A program made the position numbers and the translations under genes. 64,000 nt of DNA from Sulfitobacter pontiacus (GTDB taxonomy: Bacteria > Pseudomonadota > Alphaproteobacteria > Rhodobacterales > Rhodobacteraceae), in the NCBI RefSeq assembly GCF_040790665.1, contig NZ_CP160849.1:1823501-1887500 (forward strand). Direction: 5' to 3'. Positions 16,278 to 24,886 of the stretch are shown here, piece by piece. The stretch's first letter is position 1. Every line of letters starts with the position of its first letter. The notes under the pieces are model-generated. The model saw only the letters and a list, made by a program, of their open reading frames with translations. It had not been told where the DNA came from and searched no databases.

Positions 16278-17264
16278 TTATACGTCCACGACCACCTTGC
16301 CGATTGCCTTGCCGCTGGCAAGCCGATCATAGGCTGCACCGACCTCTTCAAGGGTAAACTGGGGCTCATCCACGACCGGTTTCAATGCGCCGCTATCAAC
16401 CAGCTTTGCCAGTTCGGCCAGGATTGCACCGTGGTCTGCGCGGTCTTTGTCATGCAACATCGGGATCAGCATGAATACGACATGCAGTGAGGCACCCTTC
16501 AGGTGGGCCGGTGTCAGGTCAAGCTCTGCCAGCGCGAGCGTCGTGGCCACATGGCCGTTCAGGGCGACCGCGTTGAATGAGTTCGTCAAGTTGCCAGCGC
16601 CGACTGTATCCAGCACCGCGTCGAAACCTTTGCCGTCAGTATGCTTGGCGACGTAGTCCTCGACGGTTTCCGCTTTGAAATCGATCGCTTCGGCACCAAG
16701 GGCGCGCACAACAGATAGGCGTTCATCGCCGCTGTCGGTGGCATAGACATCTGCGCCGAACTCACGCGCCAATTGCACGCCGATGTGCCCGACACCGCCG
16801 GAACCGCCATGGACAAGCACCTTCTGGCCTTTGCCAACGCCAGCGCGCTTGAGCCCCTCGTAAGCGGTGATCCCGACCAGCGGGATCGCGGCCGCTTCAC
16901 GCATGGAGAGGGATTTCGGCTTTTTCGCGATCAGCCGTGCATCAGCCGGCATGTATTCCGCCAGAGCGCCCTGAAGGTTGGCCAGACCACCGGCGCAGCC
17001 ATATACTTCGTCGCCCACGGCGAAACCGGTCACACCCTCGCCGACTTCTTCAATCGTGCCAGCAAAATCCATGCCCAAAACAGCAGGTGTAGCGGGGGCA
17101 AAACCAAGGTCCGTGCCCATATTGCGGATCATCATGTCGATTGTGTTGATACTGGTTGCTTGAACGCGAACAATCACATGACCGGTGTCTGCGGTTGGTT
17201 TGGGCAGCTCGGTCAATGCAAAGACGGAGTTGGGTCCGTATTCGGAGAGGGCCATGGTTTTCAT
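16278..17264 (-). CDS. NADP-dependent quinone oxidoreductase / MDR family
   Basis: 328 residues from the ATG at 17264, which has AAAGGA at good spacing; the frame is open to 17411 without a binding site. Medium-chain dehydrogenase fold: N-terminal GroES-like domain with VLGMDFAGTIEEVGEGV, then Rossmann motif LVHGGSGGVGHIGVQLA near 145. No structural or catalytic Zn cysteines, so it belongs to the zinc-free quinone oxidoreductase / enone reductase group (COG0604). It likely reduces quinones or activated alkenes with NADPH. Own terminator downstream. Confidence 0.88.
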   Translation of the reverse strand: MKTMALSEYGPNSVFALTELPKPTADTGHVIVRVQATSINTIDMMIRNMGTDLGFAPATPAVLGMDFAGTIEEVGEGVTGFAVGDEVYGCAGGLANLQGALAEYMPADARLIAKKPKSLSMREAAAIPLVGITAYEGLKRAGVGKGQKVLVHGGSGGVGHIGVQLAREFGADVYATDSGDERLSVVRALGAEAIDFKAETVEDYVAKHTDGKGFDAVLDTVGAGNLTNSFNAVALNGHVATTLALAELDLTPAHLKGASLHVVFMLIPMLHDKDRADHGAILAELAKLVDSGALKPVVDEPQFTLEEVGAAYDRLASGKAIGKVVVDV

Positions 17265-17400
17265 CGGATTTTCCTTTCGATGTGTTTGTTGACACAGAAC
17301 TAACACGTCTGAATATTTGGGTAATCGGTGCAATTCGGAGTTCAGTTTTCGGATTTTTAAGGTAATGCTGTCATCTGCGCATGGACGGCGACCAAACAGA

Positions 17401-17433
17401 AAGAACCGCACCGTGAATACTGGCGCGGTTCTT
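17401..17433 (-). terminator. terminator of the crotonase-family gene
   Basis: 9-bp stem (AAGAACCGC with GCGGTTCTT) followed on the minus strand by TTCTGTTTGG; it starts 26 bases after the crotonase stop. Confidence 0.65.
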
Positions 17434-17458
17434 GAGTAGTGACCTTAAAAAGGGGAGT

Positions 17459-18304
17459 TTAGTTGATGTCTTGAACCTTCATGACCAGATCGCCCCAATT
17501 GCGCTGGTTCTCGATGTCGTGCTCAAGCCCTTGTTCGTCAGCCACTGTGAAACGCTTTATGGCCGGGGTTTTGCTGGTCGCTTGATAAAGCCAATAGGCC
17601 TCTGCCTTCAGGGCTTCTTCAATGGGTTTGTCGATAGACTCGTAAACCATCTGCTTGCAGGCGTTAATCGAAGCCGCGGGAAATTTGGAAATGCGCCGCG
17701 CCAGCGCGTCAACGTAGGGGCCGATCTCATCGGGCTCGAGCGCCTTGTTGATTGTGCCGAACCGTTCCGCATCATCTGCGTCGTAATCATTTGCGCTAAG
17801 GATAATTTCCAACGCTTTGCCTAAACCGGTTTGACGGGCCATGCGCGACGCGCCGCCTCCACAGGGCAGAATGCCCATGCCGACTTCCATTTGCATGAAT
17901 TTGTACTTGCCACGCGCGGCGAACCGCATGTCGAGCGCCAGTGCCAGTTCATGGCCTCCGCCACGAGCAAACCCTTCCAGCTTCGCAATGGTCGCTTGCG
18001 GCACCCTGCTAATCCGTTCGCATACCATTTGTAGGTCAAGCAATACCACGTTTTCGCGCGAAACGGCTTCGATCGCCATATCTTTAAGAAGCTCCGTATC
18101 GTAATGCGCCACCCAGATTTCGGGGTGCGCCGACTGGAAGATTACAACCTTTGTATCGCGGTCCCGCTCAAGCCGCATGGCAAGGCTGTTCAGGTCGGCG
18201 AGCATCTCTTGTCCCTGAACGTTGACCGTTCCATAATCGAACGTCACGGTAGCGATGGCATCTTTGACATCGACGCTAAACGTTGTGAAATTCTCGTACT
18301 TCAT
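17459..18304 (-). CDS. enoyl-CoA hydratase/isomerase (crotonase) family protein
   Basis: 281 residues from ATG 18304 (GGAGAG upstream); the longer frame to 18394 lacks a binding site. Crotonase core: the first oxyanion-hole region FQSAHPEIWVAHYD near 65-75 and the second ARGGGHELALALDMRFAA near 115-130, then MEVGMGILPCGGGASRMARQ. The usual hydratase glutamate pair is not clearly kept: the second position reads ILPCGGG. It could be a non-canonical isomerase or hydrolase. Transcribed away from the E1 alpha gene, sharing its 381-base upstream region. Confidence 0.85.
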   Translation of the reverse strand: MKYENFTTFSVDVKDAIATVTFDYGTVNVQGQEMLADLNSLAMRLERDRDTKVVIFQSAHPEIWVAHYDTELLKDMAIEAVSRENVVLLDLQMVCERISRVPQATIAKLEGFARGGGHELALALDMRFAARGKYKFMQMEVGMGILPCGGGASRMARQTGLGKALEIILSANDYDADDAERFGTINKALEPDEIGPYVDALARRISKFPAASINACKQMVYESIDKPIEEALKAEAYWLYQATSKTPAIKRFTVADEQGLEHDIENQRNWGDLVMKVQDIN

Positions 18305-18685
18305 AGCATCTCTCCGTTGTGGTGCCCTGTTTTGCGCAGGGCTTGAGTTGTGAGCCGAAGCTCTTTGTCGTGCCCCTATGATGAGATGATCCAAATTTTG
18401 GATAAACGGGGGCGAAGTTAGCTACAGAATTCGGATTTTGAATATAAATTGCGTGCCGCTTTATTGCTGAGTCGATGTCCGTCTTTCTTCGACGCGCAGA
18501 GCAATTCCTGCTCAAGGTGCGCCACACTCTGGCTCAATGTGTCTCAAACTCTCTCACGGTGAGACAGTTTGCGCGAGCAAGCCCCGCGTGGGCGTCAGCA
18601 CCGTTGTTCTGCGGCCTAACAGGATCAATCTTCACCATAGCGTTCATGCGGCAGGGAGAGGCCGTGCACATGGGAGGAGGAATTC
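18305..18685. promoter_or_regulatory. divergent promoter region with an activator-type dyad (381 bases)
   Basis: Lies between the crotonase gene (minus) and the dehydrogenase operon (plus). TGTCTCA (18540-18546) and TGAGACA (18560-18566) form a 7-bp inverted repeat with a 13-base spacer, overlapping a 13-base palindrome TCTCACGGTGAGA (18552-18564). This is a plausible upstream activator site for the AcoR-like protein about 120-145 bases before the E1 alpha start. No convincing -24/-12 sigma-54 promoter was found. GGAGGAGG serves as the E1 alpha ribosome site. Confidence 0.45.
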
Positions 18686-19675
18686 ATGTCACCAACACGC
18701 GAAGAACAGCATTGGATGTATCGCAATATGGTCACGAGCCGGAGGTTCGAAGAAGCCATTGCGAAGATCTATTTCGAGGGAAAATCACCGGCGTTCAACA
18801 TGGCCAATGGGCCGATCCCGGGTGAAATGCACCTGTCCGACGGGCAGGAGCCAGTGGCGGTGGGGGTTTGTGCGCACCTGACTCCCGAGGATGTGGTCAC
18901 AGCCACCCACCGTCCACACCATCAGGCTATCGCCAAGGGCGTTGATCTGGACAAAATGGCCGCTGAGATCTTCGGTAAGAAAACCGGCTTATCCGGTGGT
19001 CGCGGCGGGCATATGCATCTGTTTGATGATAATGTTAACTTTGCCTGTTCTGGCATTATCGCGCAGGGCATGGGCCCCGCCGTGGGGGCGGCGCTCAGCC
19101 GCAAGATGCAAGGCAAGCCGGGCGTCGCCGTGGCCTTCGTCGGTGAAGGCGCGGTGAACCAGGGCGGTTGGCACGAGGCGATGAACCTTGCCGCCGTTTG
19201 GAACCTGCCCTTTATCTGCGTGGTCGAGGATAACGGCTGGGGCATTTCTGTCGCCAAAGAAACCGCCAGCAGCATCGGCAGCCATGCAGACCGCGCGGCG
19301 GCTTATGGCATCCCCGGAAAACGGATCGAGGGCAACGACCCCTATGCCATCTTTGAAGCAGCAGGCGAGGCGATTGCCCGAGCACGAGCGGGTGAAGGCC
19401 CATCGCTGCTGGAATGTGAAACCTACCGTTTAGCGGGCCACTTTATGGGTGACGCCGAGGCCTATCGCCCCGAAGGGGAAAAGGACGCGCTGTTTGAAAA
19501 GGATCCGATCCCCAAAATGAGGGAAAGATTGCTCGCCGAAGGGGCTGCCAGCGAGGCGGACTTGAACACGATCGAGGAAGAATCTGCTGCGCGCGTTGAT
19601 GCCGCGATCAAGTTCGCCCGCGAAAGCGATGATGCAGCCCCCGAAGATGCGCTGACGCGCGTGTTCGCAGCATAA
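18686..19675 (+). CDS. 2-oxoacid (acetoin/pyruvate-type) dehydrogenase E1 alpha subunit
   Basis: 329 residues, as in AcoA and branched-chain E1 alpha. The thiamin-diphosphate motif runs from GEGAVNQGGWHEAMNLAA (153-170) to EDNGWGIS; the phosphate-binding loop HRPHHQ lies near 75 and SGGRGGHMHLFD near 103. Together with the next gene it decarboxylates a 2-oxoacid or cleaves an acetoin-like compound and passes the acyl group to lipoate. First gene of a tight operon E1 alpha - E1 beta - lipoyl protein - E2 core - lipoate ligase - DUF1330. Substrate not determinable. Confidence 0.92.
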   Translation: MSPTREEQHWMYRNMVTSRRFEEAIAKIYFEGKSPAFNMANGPIPGEMHLSDGQEPVAVGVCAHLTPEDVVTATHRPHHQAIAKGVDLDKMAAEIFGKKTGLSGGRGGHMHLFDDNVNFACSGIIAQGMGPAVGAALSRKMQGKPGVAVAFVGEGAVNQGGWHEAMNLAAVWNLPFICVVEDNGWGISVAKETASSIGSHADRAAAYGIPGKRIEGNDPYAIFEAAGEAIARARAGEGPSLLECETYRLAGHFMGDAEAYRPEGEKDALFEKDPIPKMRERLLAEGAASEADLNTIEEESAARVDAAIKFARESDDAAPEDALTRVFAA

Positions 19676-19690
19676 ACGGGAGGGAGAGAC

Positions 19691-20710
19691 ATGACCAAAT
19701 CGAACGAGAGAAAGCTGACCATCGCCCGCGCTATGGCCGAAGCCACCGCACAGGAAATGCGCATCGATCCCTCCGTCTTTGTGATGGGCGAGGACATCGG
19801 CCCTCTGGGTGGCGTCTATGGCAACACCCGTGGGTTAATCGAGGAGTTCGGGGCAGAACGCATCCGTGACACACCGATTTCCGAAACTGCCTTTATCGGT
19901 GCCGCTGTTGGTGCGGCGCAGGATGGCATGCGTCCGGTGGTCGAACTGATGTTCGTCGACTTCTTTGGCGTCTGCTTTGATGCGATCTACAATCTGATGG
20001 CCAAGAACATCTATTTCTCCGGCGGCAACGTGAAAGTGCCAATGGTCCTCATGACTTCAACCGGTGGTGGCTATTCCGACGGCGGCCAGCATTCGCAGTG
20101 TCTGTACGGCACCTTTGCTCACCTGCCCGGAATGAAGGTTGTGGCCCCATCCAATGCCTATGACGCCAAAGGGTTGATGACGGCCGCCATGCGCGACGAC
20201 AGTCCGGTGGTTTACATGTACCACAAGGGGCTGCAGGGCATGGGTTGGCTTGGCACCGAGGCGGGGGCGACTGTGCATGTGCCGGAAGAGCCCTACACAC
20301 TGGAAATCGGCAAGGCCAAGGTTGTGCGCGAAGGCAAGGACGTATCCATCGTCAGTTGCGGCATGGGCGTTCACAACGCGCTGAAGGCCGCCAAGAAACT
20401 CGAAGAACAAGGCGTCAGTGCCGAGGTCGTCGATCTTGTCAGCCTTGTCCCACTGGACCGTGACACCATCCGCGCCAGTGTCGCCAAGACCGGCAGGCTG
20501 ATTGTCGTGGACGAGGACTATATGAGCTACGGCCTCTCGGGCGAAATCATCGCCTCCGTGACCGAGCATGATATCTCGGTTCTCAAGGCCGCGCCGAAAC
20601 GCGTTGCCTTCCCCGATGTGCCGATCCCATTCGCGCGGGTGATGGAGCAGTTCTGCCTGCCCAACCCTGACAAGATCGTCGCTGCCTGGGACGAGATGCA
20701 AGCGGCCTGA
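19691..20710 (+). CDS. 2-oxoacid (acetoin/pyruvate-type) dehydrogenase E1 beta subunit
   Basis: 339 residues, standard length. Shows VFVMGEDIGPLGG (near 28, diphosphate-side Glu), RVRD-like GAERIRDTPISETAFIGAAVGAA, GGYSDGGQHSQ with the conserved His, and the C-terminal transketolase domain ending RVAFPDVPIPFARVMEQ. It starts 15 bases after the alpha subunit behind GGGAGGGAGAG. The pair forms the alpha2beta2 E1 heterotetramer. Confidence 0.93.
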   Translation: MTKSNERKLTIARAMAEATAQEMRIDPSVFVMGEDIGPLGGVYGNTRGLIEEFGAERIRDTPISETAFIGAAVGAAQDGMRPVVELMFVDFFGVCFDAIYNLMAKNIYFSGGNVKVPMVLMTSTGGGYSDGGQHSQCLYGTFAHLPGMKVVAPSNAYDAKGLMTAAMRDDSPVVYMYHKGLQGMGWLGTEAGATVHVPEEPYTLEIGKAKVVREGKDVSIVSCGMGVHNALKAAKKLEEQGVSAEVVDLVSLVPLDRDTIRASVAKTGRLIVVDEDYMSYGLSGEIIASVTEHDISVLKAAPKRVAFPDVPIPFARVMEQFCLPNPDKIVAAWDEMQAA

Positions 20711-20786
20711 GCCGAACAAAAACCAACAAATCACTAATCAACGGGGTCGCATGCAGCGCGACCCCGAACAGGAAAGGACACTTCAA

Positions 20787-21020
20787 ATGGCAACAGATAT
20801 CGTCATCCCATCCGACCTCTGGGAAGAGGACGAAGAAACAGTGATCACCGGCTGGCTTGCTGATGATGGCGCGACCGTCGAAGAGGGCGCACTCGTGGCC
20901 GAGATAATGACCGCCAAAGTGCAATACGAGATTAACGCACCGGCTTCTGGCACACTGCGGATCAAGGAAGAGGCCGATGCCGTTGTGCCCAAGGGCGCCG
21001 TCATCGGGTCGGTCGAATGA
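20787..21020 (+). CDS. stand-alone lipoyl carrier protein (E2 lipoyl domain only)
   Basis: 77 residues from ATG 20787 (AAAGGA upstream); an earlier in-frame ATG at 20751 adds 12 unlikely residues. The whole product is one biotinyl-lipoyl domain: the hairpin lysine is Lys44 in AEIMTAKVQYEI, where E2 proteins usually have ETDKA. Residues 50-77 form the closing half barrel. It therefore carries acyl groups without being covalently joined to the E2 catalytic core encoded next. Its stop overlaps the next start (ATGA). Confidence 0.9.
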   Translation: MATDIVIPSDLWEEDEETVITGWLADDGATVEEGALVAEIMTAKVQYEINAPASGTLRIKEEADAVVPKGAVIGSVE

Positions 21021-21688
21021 CCAAGGTCGTCCCTCTCAAGGGCGTGCGCGGCATGATCGCGGATGCCATGACCAAAAGCCTCGCGACAGCCGCGCAGCTG
21101 ACCCACCACGGCAGCGCCGATGCGACGGCGCTGATGGCCGAAAAAACACGCCTGGACGCGGCAGGTACCAAGATATCTGTCGAGGATCTCTTGATGCTGG
21201 CCGTGGTGCGTGCCCTGAAAAAGAACCCCGACGCAAACGGACGTGTCGAGGGGCGCGAGGTGCATTTGTCTGATGCGGTTGACCTGTCGGTGGCTATCGC
21301 CTTGCCCGGCAATCTGTTGGTCGCCCCTGCCATGTTCGGTGCCGATGCGATGGATGTAACCGAATTGCGTGCGGCGCGGCAGGATCTGGCCGCACGGGCC
21401 AAGATCAACAAGCTGACCGTGACAGAAATGACCGGCGGCACATTCACCGTCTCCAACCTCGGCCTCACGCGGGTGGAACATTTCACGCCGATCATCAACG
21501 CAGGGCAAATCTGCATCCTTGGTATCGGGCGTTTTACGGATCGCGCGGTGCGGGGCGAGGATGGCGGGATCGAATTGCGCCCCCATGTGGGCCTGTCGCT
21601 GACCTTTGATCATCGCGCGCTTGATGGCGCACCGGCGGGTGATCTGCTGACCTCGATCTGCGAAGAGATCGAAAGGATGGCGGTGTGA
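21017..21688 (+). CDS. stand-alone E2 acyltransferase catalytic domain
   Basis: 223 residues, only the catalytic core of dihydrolipoamide acyltransferases. It begins directly with VPLKGVRGMIADAMTKS and holds the active-site FDHRALDG (His199, Asp203) and GTFTVSNLG. Both the lipoyl domain and the peripheral-subunit-binding domain that normally precede it are absent; the lipoyl domain is the preceding small gene. How E1 and E3 dock is therefore unclear. The stop is overlapped by the GTG of the ligase gene. Confidence 0.92.
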   Translation: MTKVVPLKGVRGMIADAMTKSLATAAQLTHHGSADATALMAEKTRLDAAGTKISVEDLLMLAVVRALKKNPDANGRVEGREVHLSDAVDLSVAIALPGNLLVAPAMFGADAMDVTELRAARQDLAARAKINKLTVTEMTGGTFTVSNLGLTRVEHFTPIINAGQICILGIGRFTDRAVRGEDGGIELRPHVGLSLTFDHRALDGAPAGDLLTSICEEIERMAV

Positions 21689-22383
21689 ACGCACCTCTCA
21701 CATATGTGGAGGGCGTGGCCGAGGGGCTTGCCCTTGAGGCAGCGGCCTTCGCGGCGCAAGGCGCTGTAACCTGTCTCTGGAGCCCACGCCGCCGCGCGCT
21801 TGTCTGTCCGGCAAGCCTGAGGCTCAAGCCCGGATTTGAAACGGCGAAGCGTAATTCAGCCACGCGCGGCTGGCCGTTACATCTGCGCCCCACGGGCGGC
21901 GGCGCGGTCCCCCAAGGGCCGGGGGTCTTAAACCTCGCGCTGGCGTTTACCGCTGATCGGACGTTCACCATCGAGGATGGATACCGCCTGATCACACGGA
22001 TCATTCAGAATGCAATCCCCGCCGGTTGGGCAACGGGTGCGACCCCGAACAGCTTTTGTGACGGCGCATGGAACCTGTCCCTGAAGGGCCGCAAAGTCGT
22101 TGGCACGGCACAGCGCATACGCCCTGTCGGCAACGGGCAGCGCCGCATTCTGGCGCATGCGCTGATTTTGGTGGAGGGCGATCTGGCCGCCGGGGCAGCA
22201 GCCGTCGATGCGTTTCAGCGTGACCTTTCCCTTGGCCCAATTGACGCAGGTGTTCACACGACGTTGGACAGGGCCATCCCGTCGCAGCGTGATCCGATGA
22301 ACACATTGGCTGCATCACTTAATGAAATAGCACAGCGCGACATTCTGCGCGCAACACAGCATTTAGGTCGCCGAGCGGCCTGA
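21685..22383 (+). CDS. lipoate-protein ligase A family protein
   Basis: 232 residues from a GTG overlapping the E2 stop (GTGA). Biotin/lipoate ligase fold: RPTGGGAVPQGPGVLNLALAF (near 69-89) is the lipoate-binding Arg-Arg/Gly loop variant, and LSLKGRKVVGTAQRI (near 133-147) carries the catalytic-type Lys. It lacks the small C-terminal domain of E. coli LplA, so it resembles the catalytic half alone. Co-translation with the split E2 suggests it lipoylates the free lipoyl protein of this operon. Confidence 0.85.
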   Translation: MNAPLTYVEGVAEGLALEAAAFAAQGAVTCLWSPRRRALVCPASLRLKPGFETAKRNSATRGWPLHLRPTGGGAVPQGPGVLNLALAFTADRTFTIEDGYRLITRIIQNAIPAGWATGATPNSFCDGAWNLSLKGRKVVGTAQRIRPVGNGQRRILAHALILVEGDLAAGAAAVDAFQRDLSLGPIDAGVHTTLDRAIPSQRDPMNTLAASLNEIAQRDILRATQHLGRRAA

Positions 22384-22439
22384 ACCCAAACCCGCGTTAA
22401 CAACAAGGGTAATCGATACCAAAGAGGAGGAACCAATCC

Positions 22440-22742
22440 ATGACAGCCTATTCAGTTCTGGCCGTGACACCCACCGGCGACAGCTGGATCCCCGGATATA
22501 TCGAGCCGGTCGGCAAGATCATCGCCAAACATGGCGGCAAGTATATTGCGCGCACAACCAGCCACGAACAGGTCGAGGGGGAAGACCAGCCCGCAGCCCT
22601 GCGCGTGATCCTTGAATGGCCGAACACGCAAGCCGCCCGCGACTTCGTGAATGATCCGGACTACGCGCCCTATCTCGAGGCCCGCCACAAGGGATCGACC
22701 AGCGTTCATTTCATCATCGACGGCAAGGACGAGCTTGCCTGA
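22440..22742 (+). CDS. DUF1330 family protein
   Basis: 100 residues. AYSVLAVTPTGDSW..., the KHGGKYIARTTSHEQVEGE segment, and FVNDPDYAPYLEARHKGS match the ferredoxin-like DUF1330 family, whose members are small dimeric alpha-beta barrels of unknown activity. An excellent AGAGGAGGA site precedes the ATG, 56 bases after the ligase gene, so it is the last operon gene. Confidence 0.85.
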   Translation: MTAYSVLAVTPTGDSWIPGYIEPVGKIIAKHGGKYIARTTSHEQVEGEDQPAALRVILEWPNTQAARDFVNDPDYAPYLEARHKGSTSVHFIIDGKDELA

Positions 22743-22952
22743 GAACCTTAAGATACCCAGCGATGTCCTTGCGAATTCCGCAACTGCCGACGGCCTGTGA
22801 GGACGCCAAGATAAGCCAAATAAACCCACAATGTGATTGTGATCTGTACTCTATCACACCTCGCACGTGAGGTTCGGCGAAATGACGGAGCAAAGCGCTC
22901 CGGTCGCCTTTGACAGGCAGTCCTTATTTACGCGACGGTGGGCCGGCCTGTT

Positions 22953-24824
22953 TCAGGTCGGCCGCCGGATCTCGTATAACTTCAGTTTCCGGTTAATCGT
23001 TGCGCGCCCCATGCCAAGTACGCGAGCAGCTTCGCTGACATTCCACCGACTGTTGCTGAGCGCATCAAGGATCATGCTGCGTTCGTCATAGGCGGTTACC
23101 GGATTGGCGGCTACAATGGCGCAAACCGGTTCCGGTATCGCAGCGGCCAGAGGAGCGCCAACACAGGCTTGTTGCAAATCAAGCAGGTTGATCCGGTTGT
23201 CCTGTGCCGTTGCCAATGCGTTCTGAAGCGCGCCGCGCATTTCGCGGACATTGCCATGGAACGGTAGGCGACAAAGCGCATCTTTGGCCTCGGCGCTGAA
23301 GGTGACGTTACAACCGGTCAGCTGCGCGCACAGGGCCTGTGCCAAAACCTCTGGATGTTCACGTCTTCGAAGCGGGGGCAGGAAGACCTTTGAGCCTGTT
23401 AGAAGATAAAATAGGTCGTCTCTGAAATGCCCCGCGTTGACGGCGTCTATCAAAGGTTTGCGGCTGGTGGAAACCACACGCAGGCGGCTGTCATGCCCAT
23501 AGGCATCCGTTTGGTGGCGGTGTTCTTCCTGTTCATTCAGGAAACGTCGCAGCTCTGCCTGCGAAGTGCGCGGCAACTCGTCCACATTGTCAAACACCAA
23601 GGTCGCGCGGACGCCCTTGCCATAGGACATTCTTGAAACGACGCGGGCTTGCTCAATGACCCTGCGCAAATGGTCTGTGTCGGCGTCACTCTCGCCAAGC
23701 GTCGCACAATCCAGATCGAAAACCGGTGCGTCAGGGGCATCGGTTTGCAGCAATGCGGCCACAAGCGCGGATTTCCCGGTTCCGGTTTCGCCTTCCAGAT
23801 GCAGCATGGCTGTGTCTTCCAACATGGTTCGCGCACGGCGACAGGCGGCAGCCATGCTATGACTTCCGGTCGCCAACTGCTGTAGCGATGGTGGCAAGCG
23901 CCGTTTGCGCGCAGGGCCGGGCGGCAGCGGCTTGGGCATCCGTTGGGGTGCGGCGGTCTTTGGCACAGCAACCGTCAGGTTCACGGCGGCACCATGATTG
24001 GCTGGAATCGAAAGTACCCTCTCGAGCACATTCACCAGCCGATTGCTGTCGACGTGAAAGATCGCCTCGAACGCCTGACCTCTCAGCGATGCAGCGTTTG
24101 CACCGTCAATGCAGGCGGAAACGGTCGAAGTGGCACCGATAATCATCCCTGCCTCGTTCACGGCGACCAGTGCATCTTCGGATAGGACGTGATCACGCCC
24201 CACACGCGAGACCGTCACAAGCATCGCGTCGTTGAATTCCTTTTCAAACAGGTTGCGCTGAATGCGATGCGCAGTCTTTGCCAACAGCTGCTGCCCAAAC
24301 AGATAATCGGCGCGATTGCCCCGATCGACAGAGACAAGATTGATTGCACCAATCATCCCCCCGTTGGCATCCAGAACCGGAACGCCGGTACAGGCGAACT
24401 GTCTGAGCGTCGAAAAGTAATGATCCGCACCGCGCACAGTGATTGCGTGGCCCGTCCGCAAGGCCATGGATACGCCGTTTGTACCGGCCACGCGTTCGTC
24501 CCAACATGACCCAAGAGCGATGCCGTTCCATCCGTCAGAGCCACTCGTCGCCCCGCTATGCTCGATCCGAACAGAGACGCCATCGGCGTCGGTGACAACC
24601 AGACAATGACCGATTTCGCCCGCGACCGAAGCGAGATGTTGAAAGAAGCCCTGCCTGCCGCCGGTGCTCTCGACAATCTGTTCAAGTCGGGGGGCAACTT
24701 CGGAGGATTGGAGGCGCATGATAGGCCGCCCGGTATCGTGCCGCAGGTTATACTGCCGCGCACACCGGTCCCAGGATGCGGCAATCGCATCCGTTTGATT
24801 TGAGGTAATGAAACCTCTCATCAC
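22953..24824 (-). CDS. AcoR-like AAA+/Fis transcriptional activator lacking GAFTGA
   Basis: 623 residues, the layout of AcoR. Residues 60-195 are a GAF-type sensor (GTNGVSMALRTG near 114). The AAA+ domain has Walker A GETGTGKS (345-352), Walker B TLVFDNVDE (408-416), and FRDDLFYLL...LPPLRRRE. The sigma-54-contacting GAFTGA loop, expected between the Walker boxes, is missing, the segment reading CATLGESDADTDHLRR. A Fis-type helix-turn-helix closes the protein. It faces the dehydrogenase operon convergently and is its likely regulator, perhaps without sigma-54. Confidence 0.88.
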   Translation of the reverse strand: MMRGFITSNQTDAIAASWDRCARQYNLRHDTGRPIMRLQSSEVAPRLEQIVESTGGRQGFFQHLASVAGEIGHCLVVTDADGVSVRIEHSGATSGSDGWNGIALGSCWDERVAGTNGVSMALRTGHAITVRGADHYFSTLRQFACTGVPVLDANGGMIGAINLVSVDRGNRADYLFGQQLLAKTAHRIQRNLFEKEFNDAMLVTVSRVGRDHVLSEDALVAVNEAGMIIGATSTVSACIDGANAASLRGQAFEAIFHVDSNRLVNVLERVLSIPANHGAAVNLTVAVPKTAAPQRMPKPLPPGPARKRRLPPSLQQLATGSHSMAAACRRARTMLEDTAMLHLEGETGTGKSALVAALLQTDAPDAPVFDLDCATLGESDADTDHLRRVIEQARVVSRMSYGKGVRATLVFDNVDELPRTSQAELRRFLNEQEEHRHQTDAYGHDSRLRVVSTSRKPLIDAVNAGHFRDDLFYLLTGSKVFLPPLRRREHPEVLAQALCAQLTGCNVTFSAEAKDALCRLPFHGNVREMRGALQNALATAQDNRINLLDLQQACVGAPLAAAIPEPVCAIVAANPVTAYDERSMILDALSNSRWNVSEAARVLGMGRATINRKLKLYEIRRPT

Positions 24825-24886
24825 GTCTCCTCCCGACTCTTAGCTTAATGCGCAATCCCCTTGATCGGCAAACGTTTTGGGACGCC

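Noticed and set aside
18567..18685. Sigma-54 promoter for the dehydrogenase operon
   Set aside because: No GG-N10-GC element with acceptable flanks was found by eye.
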